DNA of 64,000 nucleotides from an uncultured Eubacteriales bacterium (GTDB lineage Bacteria > Bacillota > Clostridia > Oscillospirales > Oscillospiraceae): contig URAM01000004.1 in the NCBI GenBank assembly GCA_900545815.1, positions 1 through 64,000 of the forward strand, in the 5' to 3' direction. Below the pieces are notes generated by a model. It saw only the letters and a list, made by a program, of their open reading frames with translations, did no database searches and was not told the origin of the DNA. A program made the translations under genes and the position numbers. Below, one piece after another: positions 8,269 through 16,799 of the stretch (the first letter of the stretch is position 1; each line of letters opens with the position of its first letter).

Positions 8269-8297
8269 TTGTTGATAATAAAAAAAACTGCTATAAT
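8269..8297 (+). promoter_or_regulatory. Promoter of the crRNA-like RNA
   Basis: A perfect -10 TATAAT (8292-8297) and a weaker -35 TTGTTG (8269-8274) are spaced by 17 bp. Transcription would start about 8304, almost exactly at the first base of the repeat-like segment (8303). Confidence 0.6.
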
Positions 8298-8302
8298 TTT
8301 TT

Positions 8303-8390
8303 GTGTCCTAGCTTCAAAACTAGGTGGGTTGAAACAGAAATATGGATATATATTCCGGAACCGGGATGTCCTTTGGGACATCCCGGTTTT
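8303..8390 (+). ncRNA. Single-repeat CRISPR-like RNA between cas3 and cas5c (CreR/CreA-type candidate)
   Basis: Bases 8303-8335 form a 33-nt degenerate copy of the CRISPR repeat, the same length as the true repeat. The last 12 bases (GTGGGTTGAAAC) match the true repeat (GTGGATTGAAAT) at 10 positions. The stem sequence has changed, but a hairpin remains (CCTAG/CTAGG) that ends exactly 11 nt before the guide, as in the genuine repeat where Cas5c cuts. The guide begins at 8336 (AGAAATATGGATATATATTC) and is followed by a Rho-independent terminator (8361-8390). No second repeat and no ORF are present. This architecture is that of crRNA-like regulators that direct Cascade to a cas promoter. The RNA and its function are inferred from sequence alone. 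Confidence 0.6.
8361..8390 (+). terminator. Rho-independent terminator of the crRNA-like RNA
   Basis: Perfect 11-bp arms (CCGGGATGTCC/GGACATCCCGG) with loop TTTG, followed by TTTT on the plus strand only. The minus strand lacks a T-run here, so the terminator serves a plus-strand transcript rather than cas3, although it lies 3 bp beyond the cas3 stop. Confidence 0.75.
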
Positions 8391-8393
8391 CCG

Positions 8394-10547
8394 TCACACG
8401 AAGTCCCCCTTCCCATATTCCGGATTCAGAGAAAGCCCTGTCCGCTCATCGTACAGGCTGGTATTGGCCAGCACCCACAGCTCCTCTCCCTTTCCGCTGT
8501 CCACCGGAAGGATGTCTCCGGCGTCAGCCAGTGCCTTGAATTCCGTCTCGTAAATAGAGACACCGTACTGCCCCAGCTTCCGGAACAGCGTCCGGGAACG
8601 CTCTCCGGCTTGGAGCCGCTGCACCAGCGCTTCCCCTTCTCCCAGGGGGATGTAGATGGTCTTGCTGTCGTTGTCGATCAATTTGAACTGCTCTGCGATG
8701 GTCTGAAAAGGCAACCGTTCTTTCATCATCTTCAAAATACTCTTAGAATCCTGGATATCGGTGCCTTTCAGCTCCAACAGCTCGGTAAAATAATCGGTGA
8801 TGGCAGCCTGGGACGCAATATCCTTCTGACGCCCCATGACCTCTCGTCCAACGTCAATGTTCATCCGAAACGGTGTGTTGACCTCCGTCTCCGACTGGAA
8901 CACAGTGACCACACTATCCTGCGCCGCCCGTTTCCGCTCCCGGTTGCACCGTCCGGCAGCCTGCAAGATGGAATCCAATCCGGCTACCTCCCGAAACACC
9001 GCTGGGAAGTCCACGTCCACCCCCGCTTCGATGAGGGAGGTGGAGACCACCCGACAGGGCAGCCCCCCTTTCAGCCGACCTCGCACCACTTCCAACACGG
9101 CACGCCGGTGGGTGGGTGTCATGAGAGTGGACAGGTGGAAGGTGTCCTCCTGGTCGCCCAGCAGGTCGTACAGCCGTTTGGCGCTCTTGCGGGTGTTGAC
9201 GATGCAGAGCACCTGGGGCAGCTGGGTCAGCGCTTCCGCCACTGCTTCCCAACTCATCTCCTTCTCTATCTCCGTTTGGAAGGTGACACGGCGGAAGATC
9301 GTTTCATCGCAGGTGCCCTCTGGGCACAGCTCGGTGGCGGTGTGGCTGGGCAAAAACTCTGCAAACAGCGGGTTCAGCGCCGGCTGGGTGGCAGTGCAGA
9401 GGACTGCGGTGGCGTGGAAGTGGCCGATGAGCTGGGCGATGGCGGAGACGCAGGGGCGCAGGTACGGGATGGGCAGCATCTGCGCTTCATCGAAGATGAT
9501 GACGCTCTTGGCCAGGTTGTGGAGCTTCCGGCATTTGGAGGAACGGTTGCTGTAGATGGACTCAAAGAACTGTACCGCTGTGGTCACCACCACCGGCATA
9601 TCCCAATTCTCCGTAGCCCTGGCCATCCGCTGGGTCTCCGGAGTGGCCTCGTCCTGGGTGTCGTAGGTGACGCCGGAGTGGTGTTCCAGCACGTTCTCCG
9701 CCCCTAAAATTTTGCGGAACTGATCCGCCGTCTGCTCAATGATGGAGGTGTACGGGATGACGTAGATGACCCGTTCCAAGCCGTGGGTCTTGGCATGGTG
9801 GAGGGCGAAGGCCAACGAGGCCACCGTCTTTCCGCCGCCGGTGGGGACGGTGAGGGTGTACAGTCCCGGCATCTGCCGGGTGTCCTGCCCCTGCTCCATA
9901 CAGCGGCGCAGGATGGCACAGCGCTGGGTGTTCAGCTCATTGCTGGGCGGGAACCAGCCTTCCGTATAGCGATCCAGCTTGTCCGACAGCACAGAGATGG
10001 CTTCCCCACCGCCCCGCTCTACCTGGCCGTTGGACATGAACGCTTCCGTATCCAGGAAGTCGGCGTCAGTAAGGCAGGAGTAGAGCATCCGGATGAGGAA
10101 ATCCAGCTCCAACTCGGTTTTCGGCTCCATCTTAGGGGCTTGGGGCAGCTCCACCTCCTGTTTCCAGGCATCATAGGGTTCCAGCTGGCCGCTCTTGGCC
10201 TTATTCATCCGGCCGAAGTAGGTTGGCTTTCCTTTGTCCGTCCGACCTCCCAAGTCCGGCAGGCCGCTGTGGTGTCCCATGATGCAGAGGGATATGGGCA
10301 GATAGGCTTTGCTTTCCCAGGCACCTGCTGTGGAGTGGTCCACCTTTTTCCCACCGCAGAAAAGCCGCTTCTGAAACGCCTGGGTGAACTTCCCGATGTC
10401 GTGGAGCAGGCCCGCCCAATAGCCTAGCGCCTTCTCTCCGAATTTTTCCGCAAATTGGGCACAGAGCATTGCGGTACAGAGCAGGTGCGCCAGCACGGTC
10501 TGCTTTCGCCCATCCTCTGACCAATGGGCATAATATTTTTCATCCAT
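8394..10547 (-). CDS. cas3: CRISPR nuclease-helicase Cas3
   Basis: 717 residues from ATG 10547 behind AGGAG; the frame is open to 10718, but that part is upstream of the ribosome site. An N-terminal HD nuclease (AHLL..., GLLHDIGKFTQAF around residue 45) is followed by a superfamily 2 helicase: Walker A TVPTGGGKT, motif II IIFDEAQML, motif III LCTATQP, motif VI QAAGRCNRE. Cas3 is recruited by target-bound Cascade and degrades the DNA. It is separated from cas5c by 280 bp that hold a promoter and the crRNA-like RNA, so it is transcribed apart from the Cascade genes. Confidence 0.97.
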   Translation of the reverse strand: MDEKYYAHWSEDGRKQTVLAHLLCTAMLCAQFAEKFGEKALGYWAGLLHDIGKFTQAFQKRLFCGGKKVDHSTAGAWESKAYLPISLCIMGHHSGLPDLGGRTDKGKPTYFGRMNKAKSGQLEPYDAWKQEVELPQAPKMEPKTELELDFLIRMLYSCLTDADFLDTEAFMSNGQVERGGGEAISVLSDKLDRYTEGWFPPSNELNTQRCAILRRCMEQGQDTRQMPGLYTLTVPTGGGKTVASLAFALHHAKTHGLERVIYVIPYTSIIEQTADQFRKILGAENVLEHHSGVTYDTQDEATPETQRMARATENWDMPVVVTTAVQFFESIYSNRSSKCRKLHNLAKSVIIFDEAQMLPIPYLRPCVSAIAQLIGHFHATAVLCTATQPALNPLFAEFLPSHTATELCPEGTCDETIFRRVTFQTEIEKEMSWEAVAEALTQLPQVLCIVNTRKSAKRLYDLLGDQEDTFHLSTLMTPTHRRAVLEVVRGRLKGGLPCRVVSTSLIEAGVDVDFPAVFREVAGLDSILQAAGRCNRERKRAAQDSVVTVFQSETEVNTPFRMNIDVGREVMGRQKDIASQAAITDYFTELLELKGTDIQDSKSILKMMKERLPFQTIAEQFKLIDNDSKTIYIPLGEGEALVQRLQAGERSRTLFRKLGQYGVSIYETEFKALADAGDILPVDSGKGEELWVLANTSLYDERTGLSLNPEYGKGDFV

Positions 10548-10605
10548 TGTATCATCTCCTGTTGATTCACTTGTAATTTTGGGGCATTTTCCCTTGTTTT
10601 TTCTA

Positions 10606-10611
10606 ATTATA
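10606..10611 (-). promoter_or_regulatory. -10 box of the probable cas3 promoter
   Basis: A perfect TATAAT on the minus strand, 59 bp upstream of cas3, in the 175-bp gap to the biosynthetic operon. The -35 at the right distance (TGTTTT, 10629-10634) is poor, so strength or activator dependence is unclear. Confidence 0.5.
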
Positions 10612-10676
10612 ACAAAGTGACTGTCCCAAAAACATCCCACAGTTGCAGTACGAACCCGATTTTTCCCGTCCCGTAC

Positions 10677-10709
10677 AAAAAACCTCCCGGCGCAATGCCA
10701 GGAGGTTTT
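10677..10709 (-). terminator. Rho-independent terminator of the biosynthetic operon
   Basis: The hairpin AAAACCTCC...GGAGGTTTT, with an inner GGC/GCC pair, is followed on the minus strand by six T. It lies 14 bp after the stop of the NRPS gene at 10723 and closes the ~18-kb operon. Confidence 0.85.
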
Positions 10710-10722
10710 CTGTTTCACCAGC

Positions 10723-13700
10723 TCACCGCCCCATCTCGGTCAGGTAGGGCATGGCCAGCAATTCATATACAGTTTTCTCGATCCCCTGCTCCGCCAACCG
10801 ATGGGAGAGGGATTTTAGGCGTGCCTCCACGCCATCGATCAAGCGCAAGGCGTCGCCGTCCACGCCCACCACAGCTTCCGCCAGGCCGGTGAGCTGTTGG
10901 AGCAGCTGGTTCCGCTGCGCCTGTTTCTGCTGGATGAGTGCCGCCCACTCCTGTAGGAAGGGAGCTTCCAGGATGTCGTAGGCGCTGAGAGTCACATCAA
11001 AGGTGCGTTTGATGAGGGAGAGCAGTTTGATGGCCTGGATGGAGTCGCCGCCGATGACGTAATAGTTGAGGTTTTCGTCGATGTCCTCATCTGGGAACAG
11101 CTGGCGGCACAGGTCGATGAGCTGTGCCGTCACCGTCTGGCAGCCGGTGGGCGCTGCGGTCTGGGCAGGCTGCCCCGCAGGTGTCAGCTGGTACTGGGTC
11201 AGCCTCTTTCGATCCACCTTGCCGTTGCGGGTCAGGGGGAGCTGTTCCAACCAGACAAAGCGGCTGGGCACCATATAGCTGGGCAGCCGTTCCTGGGCGA
11301 AAGCACGCCAGGCGTCTTCTTCCCGGGCGGCGCCGGTGTAGAAGGCGGTGAGCTTCTTGTTCTGCGCCGACTTCACCACCACCACTTGGTTGGTCTCCGG
11401 CTGCGCCCGCAGCACCGCTTCGATGCCGGGCAGCTCGATGCGTTTGCCGTTGATCTTCACCTGACCGTCCCGCCGTCCCAAGATCATCAGGTCGCCGTTG
11501 GCACGGAAGTAGCCAAAGTCGCCGGTGCGGTAAACCCGCCGGTGGTTCCACTGAGGGAACGCCTGTTCGGTCTTTTCCGGCATCCCCAGATAGCCTGCGC
11601 TGACCCCCACACCAGCCACGCACATCTCTCCGATGACCCCCATGGGGGCGGGCTGTCCAGCGGCGTTGCAGATGAAGTAGGTGGTGTTGGGGAAGGGTTT
11701 CCCGTATGGAATGACGTCTAGTCCCAAGTCGTCTGCCGTGATCTCGTGGGAAATGTTCCAAATAGTAGTCTCAGTGGGGCCGCCCACGCTGTGGATATGG
11801 AGGGCGGGCTTCTCCCCTTTCAGCTGTTTCACCAGGCTGACCGGCAAAAAGTCCCCACCCATGACCACGGTGCGCAGGTTGGGCAGCGCCTTGGTCAGAT
11901 TGCATTCCTCTGCCGCCAGCATCTCCATGAACGCCGGGACGGAGTTCCAGAAGGTGACCTGATAACGCTCCATCAGCGCCGCCCAATGGGCAGGCTCCTT
12001 CCCCTTGTCCCCGTCCGGATACACCACCGAACCGCCGCAGGCGATCATGCCGTAGAGGTCAAAAAGCGCCATGTCGTGGCAGTAGTTGGTGACGGCAATG
12101 CACCGGTCGCTGTCCGTCAGAGAAAAACGCCGTTGGGACTCCAACAGGCAGTTGACCACCCCCACAGAGGGGATGGCGGCGGATTTCGGCTCGCCGGTGG
12201 TGCCGGAGGTGTTGATGATGACCAGCACCTCCTCCGGCCGCCACCGGTACCCCTGAAATGCCGCCACCTGCGAGGGCACAGCGTTCAGCCACGCTTCCTC
12301 CACTGTTAAACAGGGCACGCCACAGGACGCCGCCCGCTCCGCCAAAGCCGGTTCGGTCACGATCAGTGACAGCTCTGCCCGATGGGCGATGGCGGAGAGC
12401 ATTTCGGGCGGGTACTCCAGATCCAGGGGCAAAAACGCCGTCCCCGCTTTGGTGGCTGCCAGGCTGGCGATGGCTTGCAGGGGGCTTTTGGGCAGCAGGA
12501 TGCCCACTCGGTTGCCCGATGTCAGGCCGGTCTCTCGCAGCCGCTGACAGAGCCGGTTCGCCAGGGCGTCCGTCTGGCTGTAGGTCAGCTGTCCCTTGCT
12601 CCACAGGAGGAAGGGGTGGTCACGGTAGGTGGAAAATCGCTCCGACAGCAGGTCGGTCAGGCTGGGCAGGCAGGGGTTGACCGCCGGTTCCGGCGCTCGG
12701 TTGACCGGGTATACCAACTGTTCCATGTCCGCCACTACAGTACACAAAATCTGTTCCACCACCATCGCTGGGAGAACGTCCGGCTGGTAGGCCGCCTCCA
12801 AGGTCACCGTGTCGCTGCAGCGGAGCAGGAGCAGCTCCAGCCACACCTGCGCCGTCTGGGTGCGCACCAGGCGCCGGGTGAACAAGCGGCTGTCATAGGC
12901 GCCGTCCACCAGAGAGGTGCAGACGAAGGGAGCGGCCGCTTGGGGGTCACTCTTTTTCCAGGCTTTCAGCCGATCCAGGCCGGAGATCTGGCTCTGGAAC
13001 TGCTGTTCCATGAGAGAAATACTCAAGCTTTTCGCCTGGGCAAATACATCGCTTTCGGCTGCATCCACCGGCACCAGGGAAAAGTCAGAGTACATCCCGA
13101 CCGCCTGAAAGATGCCGTCTACCGGCACCATTCTGGCAGTTCTCGGCACATTTAAGACCACTTTCGACCGGTCGGTGTACTGCCCGATGGCCTTGCCCAC
13201 CAGGGTCAGGAGGACGGGAAAGGCAGTGACTCCCTGGCCTGCCGCTTTCTGCTGGAACGCCTGCCACAGGGATGCTGCGATGGGCTGGCGGCAGACGCCG
13301 GTCTCCTGGGGATCCGGTGTGTAAAATTCCTCCGCAATGGCCAGCTCTGCCGCCGGCGGGAACTGGCGCATGGACTCCTCCAGCGCCTGTGCCTGCTCTG
13401 GCGTGCGTTGTTCTGCACGCAGAGTCTCCATGTAGTCCAGAAACGCCTGGGAGCGCTCCACCGGTTCCAAGGGTTCCCCTTCATAGCACCGCTCCAAGGT
13501 CTCCAAGATGCGGTCGTGGCTCAGGCCATCGGCCAGGATGCCGTTGATACAGAGCGCCACATAGGCATGGCTGCCGGTGACCAGGGTCACCTGGGACAGG
13601 CACTGCTCGTTCCAGGTGAACTGCTGGAACAATGTCTCCGCCTGGGCTTCGATCCCCTCCGTCCACAGGGGCGCTTCCTGAAGCTCCAACCGGCCAGCGC

Positions 13701-13908
13701 CCAGCACCAAGGTCTCCCCGTCCAGCCCTGCGCCCAACAGCGGGTGCAGCTGGGGCAGGCGTTGGAGGGCTTCCGCCAGGCGGGCGTGCTCTACCTTGGT
13801 CGGGTCATATTCGTAGACAAAACAAGCCTTGCTGAACCGGCCATACTTGGCCTCTCGCCCTCGCAGGTAGGACTGCTGCATGGGGTTGAGGGCGATCCGT
13901 TCCTTCAT
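10723..13908 (-). CDS. Single-module NRPS: heterocyclization (Cy)-adenylation-carrier
   Basis: 1061 residues from ATG 13908. The N-terminal ~420 residues are a Cy domain, not a plain C domain: LNPMQQSYLRGR fits the Cy core (PLTxxQxAYxxGR). The catalytic DxxxxD motif reads NGILAD, so the first Asp is Asn. The adenylation domain has INTSGTTGEPK (A3), GGPTETT (A5), YRTGD and LPLTRNGKVDRK (A10). Pocket residues aligned by eye are roughly D-M-F-N-V-G-V-I; the N and the following I-W resemble cysteine codes of Cy-A modules. A PCP with GGDSIQ follows, then a ~60-residue tail. There is no TE domain. It is the last gene of the operon and probably installs a thiazoline/oxazoline-forming residue. Confidence 0.88.
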   Translation of the reverse strand: MKERIALNPMQQSYLRGREAKYGRFSKACFVYEYDPTKVEHARLAEALQRLPQLHPLLGAGLDGETLVLGAGRLELQEAPLWTEGIEAQAETLFQQFTWNEQCLSQVTLVTGSHAYVALCINGILADGLSHDRILETLERCYEGEPLEPVERSQAFLDYMETLRAEQRTPEQAQALEESMRQFPPAAELAIAEEFYTPDPQETGVCRQPIAASLWQAFQQKAAGQGVTAFPVLLTLVGKAIGQYTDRSKVVLNVPRTARMVPVDGIFQAVGMYSDFSLVPVDAAESDVFAQAKSLSISLMEQQFQSQISGLDRLKAWKKSDPQAAAPFVCTSLVDGAYDSRLFTRRLVRTQTAQVWLELLLLRCSDTVTLEAAYQPDVLPAMVVEQILCTVVADMEQLVYPVNRAPEPAVNPCLPSLTDLLSERFSTYRDHPFLLWSKGQLTYSQTDALANRLCQRLRETGLTSGNRVGILLPKSPLQAIASLAATKAGTAFLPLDLEYPPEMLSAIAHRAELSLIVTEPALAERAASCGVPCLTVEEAWLNAVPSQVAAFQGYRWRPEEVLVIINTSGTTGEPKSAAIPSVGVVNCLLESQRRFSLTDSDRCIAVTNYCHDMALFDLYGMIACGGSVVYPDGDKGKEPAHWAALMERYQVTFWNSVPAFMEMLAAEECNLTKALPNLRTVVMGGDFLPVSLVKQLKGEKPALHIHSVGGPTETTIWNISHEITADDLGLDVIPYGKPFPNTTYFICNAAGQPAPMGVIGEMCVAGVGVSAGYLGMPEKTEQAFPQWNHRRVYRTGDFGYFRANGDLMILGRRDGQVKINGKRIELPGIEAVLRAQPETNQVVVVKSAQNKKLTAFYTGAAREEDAWRAFAQERLPSYMVPSRFVWLEQLPLTRNGKVDRKRLTQYQLTPAGQPAQTAAPTGCQTVTAQLIDLCRQLFPDEDIDENLNYYVIGGDSIQAIKLLSLIKRTFDVTLSAYDILEAPFLQEWAALIQQKQAQRNQLLQQLTGLAEAVVGVDGDALRLIDGVEARLKSLSHRLAEQGIEKTVYELLAMPYLTEMGR

Positions 13909-13918
13909 GGATGCCCCC

Positions 13919-14146
13919 TCACGCCTGCTTCTGTTCCAGGCAGTGGAGCAGGCGGTCGATGGTGTTGTTCTCAAACAGCTCCTGGAAGGTCAGGGTAATG
14001 CCGAAGGTCTTCAAAATGTTCATTTGCAGCTTCATCATCTGGATGGACTGGCCGCCCAGCTCAATGAAGTTCTTGGTGGTGTCCCACCCTTTGGGCAGGT
14101 TCAATTCCGCCTCTACCATCTGATACAGTCTTTCTCTCATGGTCAT
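13919..14146 (-). CDS. Free-standing peptidyl/aryl carrier protein
   Basis: 75 residues from ATG 14146, overlapping the upstream stop by 4 bp. The phosphopantetheine site is ELGGQSIQMMKLQ (Ser in GGQS), the PCP/ArCP-type consensus. Placed between the free Cy-like protein and the Cy-A-PCP gene, it is the natural partner for the aryl-AMP ligase two genes upstream, acting as the aryl carrier protein. It would be primed by the PPTase at the start of the operon. Confidence 0.88.
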   Translation of the reverse strand: MTMRERLYQMVEAELNLPKGWDTTKNFIELGGQSIQMMKLQMNILKTFGITLTFQELFENNTIDRLLHCLEQKQA

Positions 14147-15315
14147 TCCCCTTTCGGTTCCTCCAAGAGCCGTTCCAGCCAGTTCCGGAACAGCTCTGTC
14201 AAATATGTGTGTTCGTACAATCCCTCCGGCGTCATCCACACCAGGTACGCCCCATCCCACAGCTCGTAGATCTGGGCGTCCAGGCAGACCTGAGGGGTCT
14301 GAGAGACCAGGTAGGTCAGCGCCCCAAAGGACGCCTGGAAAGGCTCGGTCACCAGCTGGATGCCCGGCGTGGACGAAAAGACGGTGGGCGCCAGCAGGGG
14401 TTCCTCTGGGTGCCGCTCTCGGAGCATCGCCTGTACGTCCAGGCCGTCCAGGCGGATGTGGGTCATGCCTGCCTGGTAACGTGCCAAAATATCTGACATT
14501 TGGTCTGCTTTTCGTACAGCCAGAGTGAGCAGTCGGGTGCGGTCGGTGATGCGGTCGGGATACTCCACCGTGTGGCCTGTGGTGTGGAAGATGGGCAAGT
14601 TGAGGACAAAATCAGTCTCGGCCGCCTGGCGCATAGTGTCGGCGAAGGCCGCCATGGCCAGGGTGGTAGGGTGGACGCCCAGGCTGGACGCCCGACTTTG
14701 GACGGCCTGCCACTGGGCGGCGTCCAGTTTGGCCGCGGTGGCCTGGTAGCGGCAGTGATGCATTCGGGTGGGATCACGCTGCTGTTCCAGGATGGAGCCG
14801 GGGCGCATCTGGGCAACCTGCTCCTGCCAATAGGCCACGTCCGCCGTGGACGCCGGTTCCGGGTCGGGTGTTCCGCTGGAAACGGTCACCGAATGTCCCT
14901 GGTACCATTCCGCCAGCTGTCCCAGCAAGATTTGGAACCCAGCTGGGTCAGCCACCTGCAAATTCAGGTCAAAGCACAGGCAGTCCACCCCCTCCGGCAG
15001 CCGGAACAGCGTCAGACCACAGCTGTGCCCCTCCTCCGTTCGGGTGTTCCGTTGGGCGAAGGCGGCACGGTACTGCTGGACTTCCCGCTCCCCTTCCGCC
15101 TGGGTCAGGGTGGTGCAGTCAAAGCAGGCCACATAGTCGTTCAAATGGGACTGAATGCCGTGGAGGGTGAGGACGTCCCGCCACGCCTGGCGCAGCTTGG
15201 CCAGGTGGATGGCTGTCCCCCGAGTCTCCAAGTAGACGTGGCCGGGGACGCCGCCTAGGTTCTGCTCCAGGGATGCGCCGATGAGGTAGGACTCCTGAAT
15301 TCGGGTCTTGCTCAT
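14143..15315 (-). CDS. Stand-alone heterocyclization/condensation-like domain
   Basis: 390 residues, a single domain starting at ATG 15315 that overlaps the aryl-ligase stop (ATGA). The N-terminus, QESYLIGASLEQNLGGVPGH, followed by VYLE, fits the Cy opening (AYxxGR...LGGVxCHxYxE). The DxxxxD site reads NLQVAD within FDLNLQVADPAGFQILL, so Asn replaces the first Asp exactly as in the large NRPS. It may condense the aryl thioester with the next residue, act as a docking/structural Cy, or be inactive in cyclization. It is slightly short for the family (about 430). Confidence 0.72.
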   Translation of the reverse strand: MSKTRIQESYLIGASLEQNLGGVPGHVYLETRGTAIHLAKLRQAWRDVLTLHGIQSHLNDYVACFDCTTLTQAEGEREVQQYRAAFAQRNTRTEEGHSCGLTLFRLPEGVDCLCFDLNLQVADPAGFQILLGQLAEWYQGHSVTVSSGTPDPEPASTADVAYWQEQVAQMRPGSILEQQRDPTRMHHCRYQATAAKLDAAQWQAVQSRASSLGVHPTTLAMAAFADTMRQAAETDFVLNLPIFHTTGHTVEYPDRITDRTRLLTLAVRKADQMSDILARYQAGMTHIRLDGLDVQAMLRERHPEEPLLAPTVFSSTPGIQLVTEPFQASFGALTYLVSQTPQVCLDAQIYELWDGAYLVWMTPEGLYEHTYLTELFRNWLERLLEEPKGE

Positions 15316-16799
15316 GTTTTCTGCTCCTCCGCCAGCTTGAGCAGCTGCTTTTTGTCCGTCTTGCCCACGGCGGTCAGGGGCCAGGTGTGGACTTCCAGGT
15401 AGTCGTCCCCCATGCAGAAGCCGGAGACGCCTTTTTCCTTCAGGAAGTGGTTGATCTGTCCCAAATCCAGCACGTCGGTGCCGCTGATAGGCTTGCCGCA
15501 GATGCAGATGCGCTCGGTGAGCACCGGGTCGGGCACGCCGATGACCGCCACTTCGGAAAAGACACCCCACTCCGTCAGCAGCCCTTCCAGGTAAGAGGGG
15601 ATGATCTTCTCGCCGGCACGGTTGATGCGCTCTTTGATGCGGCCATGGATGGTGATGTAGCCCTGGTCGTCGATGCTGGCCAGGTCGCCGGTCTTGTACC
15701 AGCCGTCAGAGGTGAAGTACTGGTTGTCCTTGTCCAGGATGCCGTAATAGTAGTGGATGGTGTAAGGGCCACGGGTGAGCAGCTCGCCACGCTGTCCGGC
15801 GGGGAGCGGGGCGCCGCTGCCGTCTACGATGCGCAGCTCATCGTGGGGGGAGACAGGGGTGCCCTGGGTAGTCAAGATCTTTTCCAGTGGGTCATCCTGC
15901 TGGGTGGTGCAGACAAGTCCTTCGGCAGTGCCGAAAACTTGGATGAGCACGTTGCCGAACAGCTCTACCGTCCGTTCCGCGTCCGCCACAGGGAGCATGG
16001 CGCCGCCTACATAAATCTGCCGCAGGGTGCTCAAGTCCGCTTCCGGCAGCAGCTCCCGCGCCTCCATGAGCAGGTGGAGCAACGCTGGAACCAAGATGAG
16101 GGCGTTGACCTGCTCCGCACGGATGAGGTTGAGCATATCCAAGGGGGAGGCGTAACGGGGAACGACCGCTTTGCCGCCGTGGAACAGGACGCCCAGGATG
16201 CCCGGGTGAGCCAGGGCGAAGTTATGCCCCAGGGGGAGCGGGGTGAGCAGAGTGGTCTGGTCACTCCAATGGTTTTTGTTCGCCGTCTGCATACAGCTGT
16301 AGTAGTAGTCCCCATGGGTGCGGGGGATGAGCTTGGGGATGCCGGTGGTGCCGCCGGACAGGAGCAGGATGGCGATGCGGGCATCGGGAGACTGGGCTTT
16401 CACCACCGCTTCCGGCGCCACATAGGCCACCTGCTTCATGTCGGCGAAGTGCTGGATGCCGTCATCGGTCAGGTGGAACCGGCAATGGACTTTGCTCTGG
16501 ATGCCGGTCAGCTCCCGAACCCCGTGGTTGGGCAGCATGAGGATGGGCACGATCTCCTCCAGCATCAGCGCCAGGAACATCTGGACGAAGGGGATGCCGT
16601 TGGACATCTGCATAATGACCAGCTCATGGGGCTGCACCCCAGCCTGGCGCAGCCGTTCTCGGTCAGTCCCGGCTAACTCTACCAGCTGACGATAGGTCAC
16701 CTTCTGAGTGCCGTCAGAGAGGGCGATGCGGTCGCCGTACTGTTCTGCCCTTCGGAGGAAGTGTTCTCCTAAGGTGATAGGTTCCCATAATGCGCTCAT
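15312..16799 (-). CDS. Aryl-acid AMP ligase (DhbE/EntE/YbtE family)
   Basis: 495 residues from ATG 16799, overlapping the TE stop. It is a close relative of 2,3-dihydroxybenzoate/salicylate-AMP ligases: LLLSGGTTGIPKLIPRTH, then YYYS, LPLGHNFALAHPG, VFGTAEGLVCTTQQDD, EKILTTQGTPVSP and GRIKERINRAGEKI. The catalytic Lys is in TAVGKTDKKQL. These enzymes start siderophores by loading an aryl acid on a carrier protein. The position that is Ser in DHB enzymes (DhbE Ser240 by my alignment) is His here, so the acid may be neither DHB nor salicylate. No isochorismate or salicylate synthase gene is in the window; the acid must come from elsewhere. Confidence 0.88.
   Translation of the reverse strand: MSALWEPITLGEHFLRRAEQYGDRIALSDGTQKVTYRQLVELAGTDRERLRQAGVQPHELVIMQMSNGIPFVQMFLALMLEEIVPILMLPNHGVRELTGIQSKVHCRFHLTDDGIQHFADMKQVAYVAPEAVVKAQSPDARIAILLLSGGTTGIPKLIPRTHGDYYYSCMQTANKNHWSDQTTLLTPLPLGHNFALAHPGILGVLFHGGKAVVPRYASPLDMLNLIRAEQVNALILVPALLHLLMEARELLPEADLSTLRQIYVGGAMLPVADAERTVELFGNVLIQVFGTAEGLVCTTQQDDPLEKILTTQGTPVSPHDELRIVDGSGAPLPAGQRGELLTRGPYTIHYYYGILDKDNQYFTSDGWYKTGDLASIDDQGYITIHGRIKERINRAGEKIIPSYLEGLLTEWGVFSEVAVIGVPDPVLTERICICGKPISGTDVLDLGQINHFLKEKGVSGFCMGDDYLEVHTWPLTAVGKTDKKQLLKLAEEQKT

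Noticed and set aside
8303..8335. Possibility that this is a solitary decayed repeat left from a lost array
   Set aside because: A promoter starting exactly at the repeat, a kept hairpin and handle with a changed stem, and a terminator argue for a dedicated RNA, although decay is not fully excluded.
8303..8390. A CreTA-type toxin gene next to the crRNA-like RNA
   Set aside because: No small ORF with a ribosome site was found in the 280-bp gap, so a regulator of cas genes fits better than a toxin-antitoxin pair.
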